Made by a program: the position numbers and the translations under genes
Shown: in pieces, positions 26,011 to 34,686 of the stretch
How positions within the stretch are numbered: position 1 is the stretch's first letter
How the letters are laid out: every line of letters begins with the position of its first letter
Notes under the pieces: model-generated
The model's input: only the letters and a program-made list of their open reading frames with translations
Databases searched by the model: none
Told to the model about the DNA's origin: nothing
Source: Gemmatimonadota bacterium
Lineage (GTDB): Bacteria > Gemmatimonadota > Gemmatimonadetes > Longimicrobiales > Gaopeijiaceae
Length of the DNA: 64,000 bases
Direction of reading: 5' to 3'
Assembly (NCBI GenBank): GCA_029863525.1
Contig: JAOTVL010000001.1
Location: 24,113 to 88,112 of the forward strand

Positions 26011-27075
26011 CTAGGAGCCTTCGCCCCGCTCGACGAAGAGCGTCTGCGTCGGGTATGCGAATTCGATCCCGCGCTCGTCGAACGCCTCGTGAATGCGCAG
26101 ATATACGTCCTGCTTGATGTCCATGTGCAGCGCGTACTCGGGGGCGAGCACGAAGTAGACGGATTCGAAGGTGATCGCGAAGTCTCCGTAGCTTGCCAGG
26201 TGAGAGCGGTCGAAGCGGACCTGATCCTCCGGACGTGCCTCGATCGCCTCACGGATGATCCCGGGAATCGCGCGCAGTGCCTCGCGGGGCGTTTGGTACG
26301 TGACCCCGATTTGAAGCACCACTCGCCGCTGGTACATGCGGCCGTAATTTCGGATGCGGCTGTCCAGGAGGTCGGTGTTCGAGAAGACGACCTGCTCACC
26401 CGATAGGCTCCTTACCCGCGTCGTCTTCACGCCGATCGCCTCCACGTTGCCCATGAAGTCGCCCACGGTCACGAAGTCGCCGATCAGGAACGGTTTGTCG
26501 AAGGCGATCGAGATCGATGCGAAGAGGTCGCCCAGTATGTTCTGCGCCGCGAGCGCCACGGCGACGCCTCCGATCCCGAGCCCCGCGATGAGCGCGGTCA
26601 CGTCGACGCCCACGTTCTCGAGCGCAAGCAGGACGACCATGGACCAGAGGGCGAGCCGGAGACCGATGCCGATCATGTTCAGCGTCATCAGCTCCGACGG
26701 ATCGACGTCCGCCTTCTCCTCGGACCGATGGGCCAGCCACGATGACAGCGCCTGGCTCGACCAGAAGCCGGCCTGGATCACGAGCGCGATGATCGCGATG
26801 CTCCGGAGCGCTGAAGTCCAGGGATCCGGGAGCTCCAGCAACTGACTCCCGAAAAACACCGCGACGGGGACGATCAGCGTCGACTTGGTGGCCGTCATGG
26901 AAACGGCGATCACGTCGTCCCAGTACACGTTCGTTCTGCTGGCCACCCGCGTGAGAAGGCGCGCGAGCCAACCACTCATGAAGCGCAGTACGAGAAACGA
27001 CCCCAGCGCCACCCCGAACGCGAGCGCCCAAGTCTGGCCGGAATTCCCGAGGAAGGTGCCGGAGAGGAGGTCCAT
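26011..27075 (-). CDS. Small-conductance mechanosensitive channel family protein (MscS)
   Basis: The 354-residue protein has four or five N-terminal hydrophobic segments. The MscS pore helix and beta domain follow: NVGVDVTALIAGLGIGGVAVALAAQNILGDLFASISIAFDKPFLIGDFVTVGDFMGNVEAIGVKTTRVRSLSGEQVVFSNTDLLDSRIRNY. The C-terminal alpha/beta vestibule covers about residues 260-340. It is an inner-membrane channel that opens under membrane tension to release solutes during osmotic down-shock. The start lies 4 bp after the stop of the alpha/beta hydrolase, making it the last gene of the S9-hydrolase-MscS operon. Confidence 0.95.
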   Translation of the reverse strand: MDLLSGTFLGNSGQTWALAFGVALGSFLVLRFMSGWLARLLTRVASRTNVYWDDVIAVSMTATKSTLIVPVAVFFGSQLLELPDPWTSALRSIAIIALVIQAGFWSSQALSSWLAHRSEEKADVDPSELMTLNMIGIGLRLALWSMVVLLALENVGVDVTALIAGLGIGGVAVALAAQNILGDLFASISIAFDKPFLIGDFVTVGDFMGNVEAIGVKTTRVRSLSGEQVVFSNTDLLDSRIRNYGRMYQRRVVLQIGVTYQTPREALRAIPGIIREAIEARPEDQVRFDRSHLASYGDFAITFESVYFVLAPEYALHMDIKQDVYLRIHEAFDERGIEFAYPTQTLFVERGEGS

Positions 27076-27079
27076 CGAT

Positions 27080-28063
27080 TCAGCGGGGGTTTGGAGGAAA
27101 GACGTCGGTCAGAAAGTCGCGGACGGCGCTTCGCACTTCGGCGTTGCTCGCCGGAGACACGATGTCACCGGCAACCACATGACGCATGGGGTCGGTGGAC
27201 CCCTCGACGACATACCGCCGGACCTCGGTGCCGGTAAGGCGCATCAAGACCCGCTCGGTCTCGGCGGCATCGACCACCTCGTCGTCCGGTGAGTATACAA
27301 GAAGTACGGGGGCCTTCACGCCGGTGAGATCAGCCGTCCTCATGTGCTCCACGAGGGCCATCATCGGTGGGAGAGCTCCGGTGGGATAGCAGGTCGTCCA
27401 ATGTCGCTCCTGAGCATCGTTCTCAGGGGTGAAGCACCGTTCTGGACCTATGATGGCCCGCGCGAGGGTGCTACCCCACGGGTACAGGAGAATCCGAGAC
27501 GAGCGGTCCTTCGGCTGGAAGTTCGGCGAGATCAACACCAGCGCGTCGATCCGCTCAGCCGCCTCCGGGCGTGCGGCCGCCCAAAGCGCGAGCGTTCCGC
27601 CGGTGGACGTGCCCACGAGGATCACGTGCTCCCCGATCCGCTCGCCGATCACGACCGCCTCAGCCGTGTCCGAAAGCCACGCTTCGACCGTGGCCTCGGC
27701 CATGGCGGGACCATCACGGCCGTGTCCGGTGAGTCGGCTGAAATAGACGTTCGCCCCGAAATCGCTCGCGAGCTCGCTCACGACCGGCTCGATCTCGTGG
27801 CGATCGGCCGAGAAGCCGTGCAGATACACCAGCGAGATCGGGGTGCGCTCCGTTCTCGTCGGATCGAGCCACACGACCTCTCGATCGTCGCCCGGCCTCA
27901 GGTCGGGCACGCCGGCTTCCACACTCCCGAGGTACGCGTCGATGTCGGTGGCCAGGGTGGGCTCGACCCACGCTTCGTCGAAGGTGGTCCGCGGACCCGC
28001 TGCGAAAACCAGCGAAGCGACGGCGGCCGAGCCTGCGATCAGCCCGATCCGGCGTCGCACCAC
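27080..28063 (-). CDS. Membrane-anchored or exported alpha/beta hydrolase
   Basis: The track start (28162) lies inside the S9 peptidase gene. GTG at 28063 (or 28060) gives VVRRRIGLIAGSAAVASLVFAAG, a basic N-terminus plus one hydrophobic segment that acts as signal or anchor. The 327-residue protein has the alpha/beta-hydrolase oxyanion region VYLHGFSADRHE, nucleophile elbow GTSTGGTLALWAA, acid in VYSPDDEVVD and His in STDPMRHVVAGD. This resembles the carboxylesterase/monoglyceride lipase-like (Serine aminopeptidase S33) subgroup. The substrate is probably an ester or lipid in the periplasm. It lies 31 bp after the S9 peptidase and 4 bp before mscS. Confidence 0.8.
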   Translation of the reverse strand: MVRRRIGLIAGSAAVASLVFAAGPRTTFDEAWVEPTLATDIDAYLGSVEAGVPDLRPGDDREVVWLDPTRTERTPISLVYLHGFSADRHEIEPVVSELASDFGANVYFSRLTGHGRDGPAMAEATVEAWLSDTAEAVVIGERIGEHVILVGTSTGGTLALWAAARPEAAERIDALVLISPNFQPKDRSSRILLYPWGSTLARAIIGPERCFTPENDAQERHWTTCYPTGALPPMMALVEHMRTADLTGVKAPVLLVYSPDDEVVDAAETERVLMRLTGTEVRRYVVEGSTDPMRHVVAGDIVSPASNAEVRSAVRDFLTDVFPPNPR

Positions 28064-28094
28064 CCGCGAGAGGCCGTGCCTTTGCGGTCGAACG

Positions 28095-30947
28095 TCAGCG
28101 GCCCTGATCGCCCTCCTCCGAGATGACTTTCTTCGTGGTGAGCTCGAGTCCGAGCGTCTCACCCTTCAGGATGGCGGGCACACCCTCGTCCATCCACACG
28201 GGAACCGGTTGATCCATCAGGTAGTGGTCGAAGAACTGCTGCATGCGAATCGCCCAGTCCCTTTGGTTGTGCTCCTCACGCAGACCGTGCGCTTCGCCGT
28301 TGTAGTTGAGCATCCACACCGGCTGCGAGAGACGTCGAAGCGCACTGAAAAGCTCGATCCCTTGATACCACGGCACAGCTCCGTCCTCGTCGTTGTGCAT
28401 CATGAGGAGCGGCGTCCGGATCTTGTCCGCGGTGAAGATCGGAGAATTCTCGATGTACCGAAGCGGCGCATCCCAGAGCGAGCCACCGATCCGGCTTTGG
28501 GTCCGCTCGTACTGGAAGGCGCGGCTCATGCCGGACGCCCATCGGATTCCGCCGTAGGCGCTGACCATGTTCGCGACGGGAGCACCGGCTTCCGCGGCCG
28601 CGAAGATGTCGCTGCGGGTCACCATATACGCGATCTGGTAGCCGCCCCACGAATGCCCCTGGACGCCGATCCGGTCCCGGTTCACGAATCCCTGATCGAT
28701 CAACGCCACGACACCAGGTACGACCGCGTCGACGGCGCTCTCCCCGGGATAGCCGATCCGGTACGGGATGTCCGGAACGAAGAGAAGATAGCCGCGACTC
28801 ACGTAGAAGCTGCGATTGATCGATGAGCTTCCCGGGGCAGGCACCACGTACTGGTGCAGGCCATCCGAAGAGCGCTCGTAGAAGTACACCATCATGGGGT
28901 ACTCTTCGCTCGGGTCGAAGCCTTCGGGCTTGTAGAGGATGCCCTGCAGCGGTGTCCCGTCGTTCGAGGTCCACTCGAAGAGCTCCGCGCTGCCCCAGAG
29001 GTACTCGGACTGTTGTGGATTGGCGTTGGTCACCTTCACGCCGCCGTCGAAGTCCGGGTCGGCGACCCAGATGTCGGGGAACTCGGAGAAGGTCGCTCTC
29101 GAGTACGTGACGACGTCCGCATCGTCGGCCTTCCTCACATCCGCGAATCGGGCGTCGCCCTCGACAAGCACGGCCGGCTGACGATTCGAGTCGAAGCGAT
29201 CCCGATACACGCCGCTCGCCTTGGTGTGGATGCCGAAAGAAGTCAGGTAGACGTCCTCATCGCCCGGAACGACTGGATCGTCGCGATCGAGGTCCAAATA
29301 GCGGAAGCGGGTCTGCGTCGCCCGCCCCAAGCCTTCCGTGACATTGCGCGGCGCGGACTGGCCGGTCGGGTCGACCGCCCAGATGTCGAACTCGTCGTAC
29401 AGGAGAAAACGCTCGTCGCCTTCCGTCCAACCGGCGGCGCCGTACGGGCGCAGCGCATCGGGGTGATCGTCGAGGATGTCGTGCACCGGCACGTCGAGGG
29501 ATGCCGCGAGATCGCTCTGCTCTCCGGTCTCCACGTCGATCGCGTACCAGGTTTGGTCGAAGCCGTCCCACCTCGTGACGTATCGCCCTCCGGGCGAGAG
29601 GTCTCCTCCGCCGCGGACCATCTCGGCCACCAAAGTCCGGGAGCCATCCTCGAGGTCGATCAGGTGCAGGTCGGAGTAGCGACCGTCCCATGAGACGAGC
29701 TGGCGGTACGGCAGATTGCTCGTCCCGAGGGCGACCGTGCCGTCCCCTCCGTCGGCGATGTCGACCTCGGGCACGTCGACCGTGGCGATCTGCAGCACGC
29801 GTCCTGATGCGAGGTCGAGCATCGCACGATAGCTGCGCTCCTTTTCTTGCTCCGCTTGCACCAGCTGCATCGGCTGGAGATAGGGGTCCTTCCAGTTCCA
29901 GATGTCGACCTCGACGCGCTCGTCCTCGGGCACGTCGTTTTCGGGGACAGGCCGCGGAGCCTCGGCGGTCCCGAAGAAGAGGCGCCGTCCCGATTCCGAG
30001 AAAGTCAGGTCCCCGTGCTCGCTCGGAGCCCACCCGCTCGGGATCTCGGCGGCGCCCGCCGCGACACCGACGACGGCCGCGCCCTGGTCACCCGCCGTGT
30101 ACAGCGCGAAGGAGGGCGCCTCCGAGGTCCGGTCGTCCCGATCGGTCAGGAACGCGACGGCACCCTCGTCCGATACGGCAAGCTGGATGTAGCGCCCCTC
30201 CCCCCTGGCGATCGGATCGGCGGCGCCCGACGGGCCCACCCTCGACACGCCGTCGGCCGCGCCGTCATCACCGGATGACGTGTAGTAGAGCGCGGAGCCA
30301 TCCGCCGCGAACGCATAGTCGGACGCGAATTCGAAGCGACGCTCCGCGCCGGACTCGAGCATGCGGACGATGAGGGGCGAGCCGTCGTCGAGCCTGGGCG
30401 CGTCGGGATCGTCGCCCTCGGATTCCTCCTCCGGCGTTTGCTCCTCGGCGTCCTCGTCGTCGTCCTCGTCGTCGTCCGGCGTCACCGTGAGGTACGCCAT
30501 CCACTCGCCCGCGTCCTCCGGAAGTCGATATGAGGACACGTCGGCGACACGCGTGACCGTCATCGAAGACAACTCGACGATCGCGAGCGAGTCCTTCGGC
30601 AGATCGTCCCCACGCGTGCCTTCACCCCGGAGTGAGTCGACCACCGACTGCAGCGGCTCGATCAACGCGACGAGGTAACGAGAGTCCGCCGTGAAGCGCG
30701 GCTGCGCGCCCCGATCGACCGTCAGCTCGCGCTCTGAATCGAGGTCGCGCACGATCAGCCGCGCGTCGCCGTCCCCGGGTACCAGTCGGTAGGCGAGCCA
30801 ATCTCCGTCTTTGGAGAGCAGATCGCTCTGAATGCGGTTCCATCGATCGTAGTCTTCATGGTCGAGGGAGCGCTTTTGCTGAGCCGCGGACGAGAGCGGA
30901 AGCAGCAAGGCCAGTAGGAGGACCGGGAGGTCGCGGAGGATCTTCAT
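28095..30947 (-). CDS. Exported S9-family (prolyl oligopeptidase-like) peptidase with acidic insert
   Basis: ATG at 30947 gives a signal peptide (MKILRDLPVLLLALLLPLSSAAQQ) and 950 residues. The N-terminal two thirds form a beta-propeller with WD40-like PD40 blades. The C-terminal catalytic domain carries GVQGHSWGGYQIAYM (nucleophile), HNDEDGAVPWYQG (Asp) and NGEAHGLREEHN (His). Propeller residues 157-185 form a highly acidic insert (PDDDEDDDEDAEEQTPEEESEGDDPDAP), unusual for the family and probably surface-exposed. It should cleave oligopeptides in the periplasm. It is a paralogue of the S9 gene at 54719-57490 (shared FFDHxLxxxPxPxWMxxGVP ending). It is first in the operon with the hydrolase and MscS. 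Confidence 0.92.
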   Translation of the reverse strand: MKILRDLPVLLLALLLPLSSAAQQKRSLDHEDYDRWNRIQSDLLSKDGDWLAYRLVPGDGDARLIVRDLDSERELTVDRGAQPRFTADSRYLVALIEPLQSVVDSLRGEGTRGDDLPKDSLAIVELSSMTVTRVADVSSYRLPEDAGEWMAYLTVTPDDDEDDDEDAEEQTPEEESEGDDPDAPRLDDGSPLIVRMLESGAERRFEFASDYAFAADGSALYYTSSGDDGAADGVSRVGPSGAADPIARGEGRYIQLAVSDEGAVAFLTDRDDRTSEAPSFALYTAGDQGAAVVGVAAGAAEIPSGWAPSEHGDLTFSESGRRLFFGTAEAPRPVPENDVPEDERVEVDIWNWKDPYLQPMQLVQAEQEKERSYRAMLDLASGRVLQIATVDVPEVDIADGGDGTVALGTSNLPYRQLVSWDGRYSDLHLIDLEDGSRTLVAEMVRGGGDLSPGGRYVTRWDGFDQTWYAIDVETGEQSDLAASLDVPVHDILDDHPDALRPYGAAGWTEGDERFLLYDEFDIWAVDPTGQSAPRNVTEGLGRATQTRFRYLDLDRDDPVVPGDEDVYLTSFGIHTKASGVYRDRFDSNRQPAVLVEGDARFADVRKADDADVVTYSRATFSEFPDIWVADPDFDGGVKVTNANPQQSEYLWGSAELFEWTSNDGTPLQGILYKPEGFDPSEEYPMMVYFYERSSDGLHQYVVPAPGSSSINRSFYVSRGYLLFVPDIPYRIGYPGESAVDAVVPGVVALIDQGFVNRDRIGVQGHSWGGYQIAYMVTRSDIFAAAEAGAPVANMVSAYGGIRWASGMSRAFQYERTQSRIGGSLWDAPLRYIENSPIFTADKIRTPLLMMHNDEDGAVPWYQGIELFSALRRLSQPVWMLNYNGEAHGLREEHNQRDWAIRMQQFFDHYLMDQPVPVWMDEGVPAILKGETLGLELTTKKVISEEGDQGR

Positions 30948-31125
30948 CGAGCGTCTCGTGTTCCTGGGAGTGCGGCGCCGTCCCACTGGGCGACCGCGGG
31001 ACCGTGTCGGAGTCAGCACTCACGGTATCCGAGGCTCCCACACCGGGCAACGGGGCAGCTCGGCTGGCGGGTTGACCCGCGCCGGCGCAGAATATCGACG
31101 CTCCATCCCCCACGATTCGAGACCG

Positions 31126-33102
31126 ATGCATCCGAGCCACCGTACTCCCCGTATTCCGGTCGTCCCCCACACGCGCCTGATGGTCACCGCCCTCGCCCTG
31201 GCCGCGCTGGCTTCGGCGCCGACCGTTGTCTCCGCACAAACGGGCGCTCCGGACGGAGAGTGGCCCGTGTACGGCGGCGACCCGGGTCATACCAGATTTG
31301 CGCCACTCGATCAGATCGACGCCTCCAACGTGGAGGACCTCGAGATCGCCTGGCGGTGGAGCGCGCAGAATTTCGGGCCGAACCCGTACATCCGCTCCGC
31401 CACGACCCCACTCATGATCGACGGCGTGCTCTATGCCACGGCCGGAATGCGGCGCAGCGTCGTCGCGATCGATGCGGGGACGGGCGAGACCTTGTGGATG
31501 TGGCGCATGGATGAAGGCGAGCGCCTGTCGGAGGCCCCGCGGGCCAACCCGGGTCGGGGAGTGGCATACTGGACCGATGGCGCGGGCGACGAGCGAATCG
31601 TCTCGGTCACGCCCGGTTACCACATGGTCGCGCTCGACGCAGCCACCGGGGTTCCGGTCGACGGCTTCGGCATCGACGGCGTCGTAGACCTGAATGATGG
31701 CCACCGGACACGCGAGGGGATCCCGTTGGTCGGCACCATCGGCGCCAGCTCACCTCCGACGGTGGTCGGAGACGTCATCGTCGTAGGGTCGGCGCATCAC
31801 GTCGGCCTTCGGCCCCCGTCGATGATCAACACCCCCGGGGACGTGCGTGGGTTCGACGCCCGGACGGGAGAACTCCTGTGGACGTTCAAGACGATCCCCG
31901 AGCCCGGCGAAGAGGGGAACGACACGTGGCTCGAGGAGTCGTGGTCCTACACGGGCAACGCCGCCGTGTGGGCGCCGATCTCGTTCGATCCCGAGACCGG
32001 ATACGTGTACCTCCCGACGGAGGCCGCCACCGGTGACTACTATGGAGGCCACCGTCCGGGCGATAACCTCTTCTCTACCAGCCTCGTCTGCCTCGACGCG
32101 AGGACCGGTGAGAAGATTTGGCACTTTCAGATCATCCACCACGACATCTGGGATTGGGACAATCCCACGTTCCCGATCCTGGCCGACATTCGAGTGGACG
32201 GGCAGGAGCGCAAGGTCGTCGCACAACTCACGAAGCAGGGCTTCGCGTACGTGTTCGATCGACTCACTGGAGAGCCCGTGTGGCCGATCGAGGAGCGCCC
32301 GGTTCCGCAGACCGACGTACCGGGAGAGTGGACGTCCCCGACGCAACCCTTCCCCACGAAGCCACCCGCGTTCGAGGCTCAGGGCTTCAGCGAGGACGAC
32401 TTGATCGACTTCACGCCGGAGATCGAGCAGCGGGCCAGAGAGGCCGTGCGCGAGTTCCGGATGGGGACGCTGTTCACTCCTCCCTCACTGGCCGAGGCGC
32501 CGGACGGAACGAAGGGCACGCTCATGCGCCCGAGCACGATCGGGGGCGCGAACTGGGAAGGTGGTGCCATCGACCCGGAGACAGGCATGCTCTACGTCGG
32601 GTCGCAGTCGGACCCCACCGTGTTGTCGCTCGTGCCGGGCGGAGAGAGGTCGGACATGGACTTCGTATTCGGCTTCGCTCGACCACAGGTCGCGCGGGGA
32701 ATCCCGATCGTCAAACCTCCGTGGGGGCGGGTAACGGCGCTCGCTCTTTCGTCCGGCGATCTCGCGTGGAGCGTTCCGAACGGCGACACGCCCGACTTCG
32801 TAGCAGAGCGCTTGGAGATCGATCCGGCGCTCATTCCCACGACCGGCAAGATCTCCCGCGCTGGACTCCTGGTCACGAGGACACTCCTCTTCGCAGGCGA
32901 GGGTGCCGCCGGTGGCCCCGTCATGTGGGCTCTCGACAAGGCGACGGGTGAGCGGATCGCGAAGATCGAGCTTCCGAACGCCCAGGTCGGGCTCCCCATG
33001 ACCTACATGCACGACGGGCGCCAGTTCATCGTCGTTTCCGTGGGTGGCAACGGCGAGCCCGCCGAGTTGATCGCGCTCGCGCTCCCCTCCGGCCAGGAAT
33101 GA
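31126..33102 (+). CDS. PQQ-dependent dehydrogenase (quinoprotein, eight-bladed propeller)
   Basis: ATG at 31126 gives a signal peptide (MVTALALAALASAPTVVSAQ in its core) and 658 residues; the earlier track start lies in the peptidase promoter. The mature protein opens with EWPVYGGDPGHTRFAPLDQIDASNVEDLEIAWRW, the PQQ-propeller start. It contains IHHDIWDWDNPTFPILADI and repeated W-docking motifs (GTGETLWMW, TGELLWTF, TGEKIWHF, SGDLAWSVPNGD). There is no haem motif and no N-terminal membrane domain, so it resembles soluble glucose/polyol-type quinoproteins. It would oxidise an alcohol or sugar in the periplasm and pass electrons to a cytochrome or quinone. PQQ synthesis genes are not in the window. 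Confidence 0.93.
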   Translation: MHPSHRTPRIPVVPHTRLMVTALALAALASAPTVVSAQTGAPDGEWPVYGGDPGHTRFAPLDQIDASNVEDLEIAWRWSAQNFGPNPYIRSATTPLMIDGVLYATAGMRRSVVAIDAGTGETLWMWRMDEGERLSEAPRANPGRGVAYWTDGAGDERIVSVTPGYHMVALDAATGVPVDGFGIDGVVDLNDGHRTREGIPLVGTIGASSPPTVVGDVIVVGSAHHVGLRPPSMINTPGDVRGFDARTGELLWTFKTIPEPGEEGNDTWLEESWSYTGNAAVWAPISFDPETGYVYLPTEAATGDYYGGHRPGDNLFSTSLVCLDARTGEKIWHFQIIHHDIWDWDNPTFPILADIRVDGQERKVVAQLTKQGFAYVFDRLTGEPVWPIEERPVPQTDVPGEWTSPTQPFPTKPPAFEAQGFSEDDLIDFTPEIEQRAREAVREFRMGTLFTPPSLAEAPDGTKGTLMRPSTIGGANWEGGAIDPETGMLYVGSQSDPTVLSLVPGGERSDMDFVFGFARPQVARGIPIVKPPWGRVTALALSSGDLAWSVPNGDTPDFVAERLEIDPALIPTTGKISRAGLLVTRTLLFAGEGAAGGPVMWALDKATGERIAKIELPNAQVGLPMTYMHDGRQFIVVSVGGNGEPAELIALALPSGQE

Positions 33103-33171
33103 GTGGCACGATTCGTAGGAACGTTCGAGATTGAGGGTGCGCAGCCCCCCGATGCGCGTCACGGAGTGCTC

Positions 33172-33660
33172 ATGCTGATCAGCGAACGACCTCAGGCAGA
33201 CGGATACGCCCGGTCGCATCCCGCGTTGACCGACTCACAGACCGGGTTGGCCAACCGGCTCCACTTCGACCTCGTATACGACTACCTGTTCGAAGCCGGT
33301 GACCGTGGGCTTCCATTCACGGTCATGCTCGTCTCGGCGGGAGTGGAGGTGGGCAGTGGAGACACCGATGTGCTCCGCGCCCTCGGGACCGCGATCGAAA
33401 GGACCACGCGTAATTCGGATCTCGTCTCCCACGTCGGGGCCGGGCGGTACGCCGTGCTCCTTCTCGGCACGAACCTCCAGGGCGGTCGGATCGCGTGCGA
33501 CCGGATCGAAGCGGCGCTCGGGGACCAGGCACCCGGGCCCATTTGCTTCGGGTTGGCGTCGTACAACGAGCGCATGAAGGATCCTCAGGAGTTGCTGCGG
33601 GCGGCCGATACGGCGTTGCTGAGCGCCGAAGCCGCCCAGGGTGGCGTGGAGTTCGGCTGA
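33172..33660 (+). CDS. Degenerate GGDEF-domain protein (no diguanylate cyclase active site)
   Basis: ATG at 33172 has a GGAG 6 bp upstream; the track's GTG at 33103 directly follows the previous stop and adds an unrelated N-terminus. The 162-residue product is almost only a GGDEF-like domain. DSQTGLANRLHFDLVYDYLFEA aligns with the 'DxLTGLxNR' opening, and DVLRALGTAIERTTRNSDLVSHVGAGRYAVLLLGTNLQGGRIACDRIEAAL with the second half. The signature is GAGRY (89-93) instead of GGDEF, and the metal-binding 'DxDxFK' is replaced by VSAGVEV. It cannot be an active cyclase by known chemistry. It may bind c-di-GMP, GTP or a protein partner (inference). Confidence 0.75.
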   Translation: MLISERPQADGYARSHPALTDSQTGLANRLHFDLVYDYLFEAGDRGLPFTVMLVSAGVEVGSGDTDVLRALGTAIERTTRNSDLVSHVGAGRYAVLLLGTNLQGGRIACDRIEAALGDQAPGPICFGLASYNERMKDPQELLRAADTALLSAEAAQGGVEFG

Positions 33661-33668
33661 CGCACTCC

Positions 33669-34298
33669 ATGGAGGCTGATCCCGCGCGCTCGCCATCGTT
33701 CGAAGACCTCGTGGAGGGCACCCGCGGCCTCCAGCCGTGGCGGCGGATATTCCACGCGCTCACCGGCGTGTCGGTGGTCGTCGGGATCTACCTGTTCGAC
33801 ATCCCGGCCGGGTGGGCCGCCCTCTTCCTTGGCGGAGTCGTCGCATTGCTTCTCGTGGTGGACATCGTGCGGCTCAAGTATCCCGCAAGCAACGAGTTCT
33901 TCTTTCGCTGCTTCCGAGCATTGGCTTCTCCGAGGGAGGCTCGCGGTATCGCATCCTCCACGTGGTACGTTTCGGGGATGGCCATCGTCTTGGCGCTCTT
34001 CCCCATTGATGTCGCCACGAGCGCCATCCTCGTGTTGGCGCTCGCGGACCCGGCGGGGAGCTACACCGGACAGAGGTGGGGGCGACGCCCGCTCCTCGGC
34101 GGTACGGTCTTGGGAACGGCCGTGTTCTTCTTCGTGGCCGGGGTGATCCTATGGCTCCGGCACGGCCCCGTCGTCGCGCTGACGGCAGGGCTGGCGACCA
34201 CACTGGCCGAGCGCCACTCCTGGCCACTCGATGACAACCTCGCCGTGCCCCTCGTCGCGGGAGCGGTCACGGCCGGCGTGGCGGCCCTCCTCGGGTGA
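33669..34298 (+). CDS. Dolichol/phytol kinase-like membrane protein (CTP-dependent polyprenol kinase family)
   Basis: ATG at 33669 lies 8 bp past the previous stop. The 209-residue protein has about six membrane segments. It shows RRIFHALTGVSVVVGIYLF near the N-terminus, LKYPASNEFFFRCFRALASPREARGIASSTWYVSGMAIVL in the middle, and ILVLALADPAGSYTGQRWGRRPL, matching the DPxAxxxGxxxG motif of the SEC59/VTE5 family. LAERHSWPLDDNLAVPLVAGAV also fits that family's 'E...DDNL.VP' signature. It likely phosphorylates a polyprenol or phytol using CTP, recycling isoprenoid alcohols at the inner membrane. It is the last gene of the PQQ-dehydrogenase operon. Confidence 0.85.
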   Translation: MEADPARSPSFEDLVEGTRGLQPWRRIFHALTGVSVVVGIYLFDIPAGWAALFLGGVVALLLVVDIVRLKYPASNEFFFRCFRALASPREARGIASSTWYVSGMAIVLALFPIDVATSAILVLALADPAGSYTGQRWGRRPLLGGTVLGTAVFFFVAGVILWLRHGPVVALTAGLATTLAERHSWPLDDNLAVPLVAGAVTAGVAALLG

Positions 34299-34303
34299 CC
34301 GTC

Positions 34304-34663
34304 TCAGCAATCGACCAGTTCGATCTCGTCCGGTTGATTCGGGACCACACATAAGAATTCGAACGGCTCGTCGCCCTGGTCCGCCTGGTAGTTGTGCGGC
34401 ACCCCTCCGGGAATGTAAACGACGTCGCCGGCCTTCACGTGGTGGACTTCTTCTCCGATCTGCACCCGGGCGCTGCCGCGAAGCACGTATTGCTCGTGCT
34501 CGACCTTGTTCGTATGCATCGGCATGCCTCCGCCGGGCTCCATGATGAAGCGGCGCATGGCGAAGTTCGGTCCCTCGTCGGGCCCGATGAGCACCTGGCG
34601 CTTGGTGGCCGTTCCGGCCTTGACCTCTTCGGCGGGCAATGTATCGACGTGACGTACGGACAT
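34304..34663 (-). CDS. Single-domain cupin protein
   Basis: The 119-residue protein fits one cupin barrel. Motif 1 is GGGMPMHTNKVEHEQYVLRGSARVQIG, with metal-ligand candidates H, H and E; motif 2 is AGDVVYIPGGVPHNYQ, with the final His. It ends shortly after the barrel, with the common DEPFEFLCVVPNQPDEIEL tail. A perfect GGGAGGA ribosome-binding site precedes the ATG. Metal binding is likely; enzymatic or sensor role unknown. It is transcribed towards the membrane kinase gene (convergent) and is divergent from the phosphodiesterase lipoprotein, whose start lies only 23 bp away. Confidence 0.88.
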   Translation of the reverse strand: MSVRHVDTLPAEEVKAGTATKRQVLIGPDEGPNFAMRRFIMEPGGGMPMHTNKVEHEQYVLRGSARVQIGEEVHHVKAGDVVYIPGGVPHNYQADQGDEPFEFLCVVPNQPDEIELVDC

Positions 34664-34686
34664 CTCGATCCTCCCGGAGTCATCCC

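Noticed and set aside
33103-33171. GTG start at 33103 for the GGDEF-like gene
   Set aside because: Directly abuts the previous stop and adds residues unlike the family; ATG 33172 has a GGAG at proper spacing.
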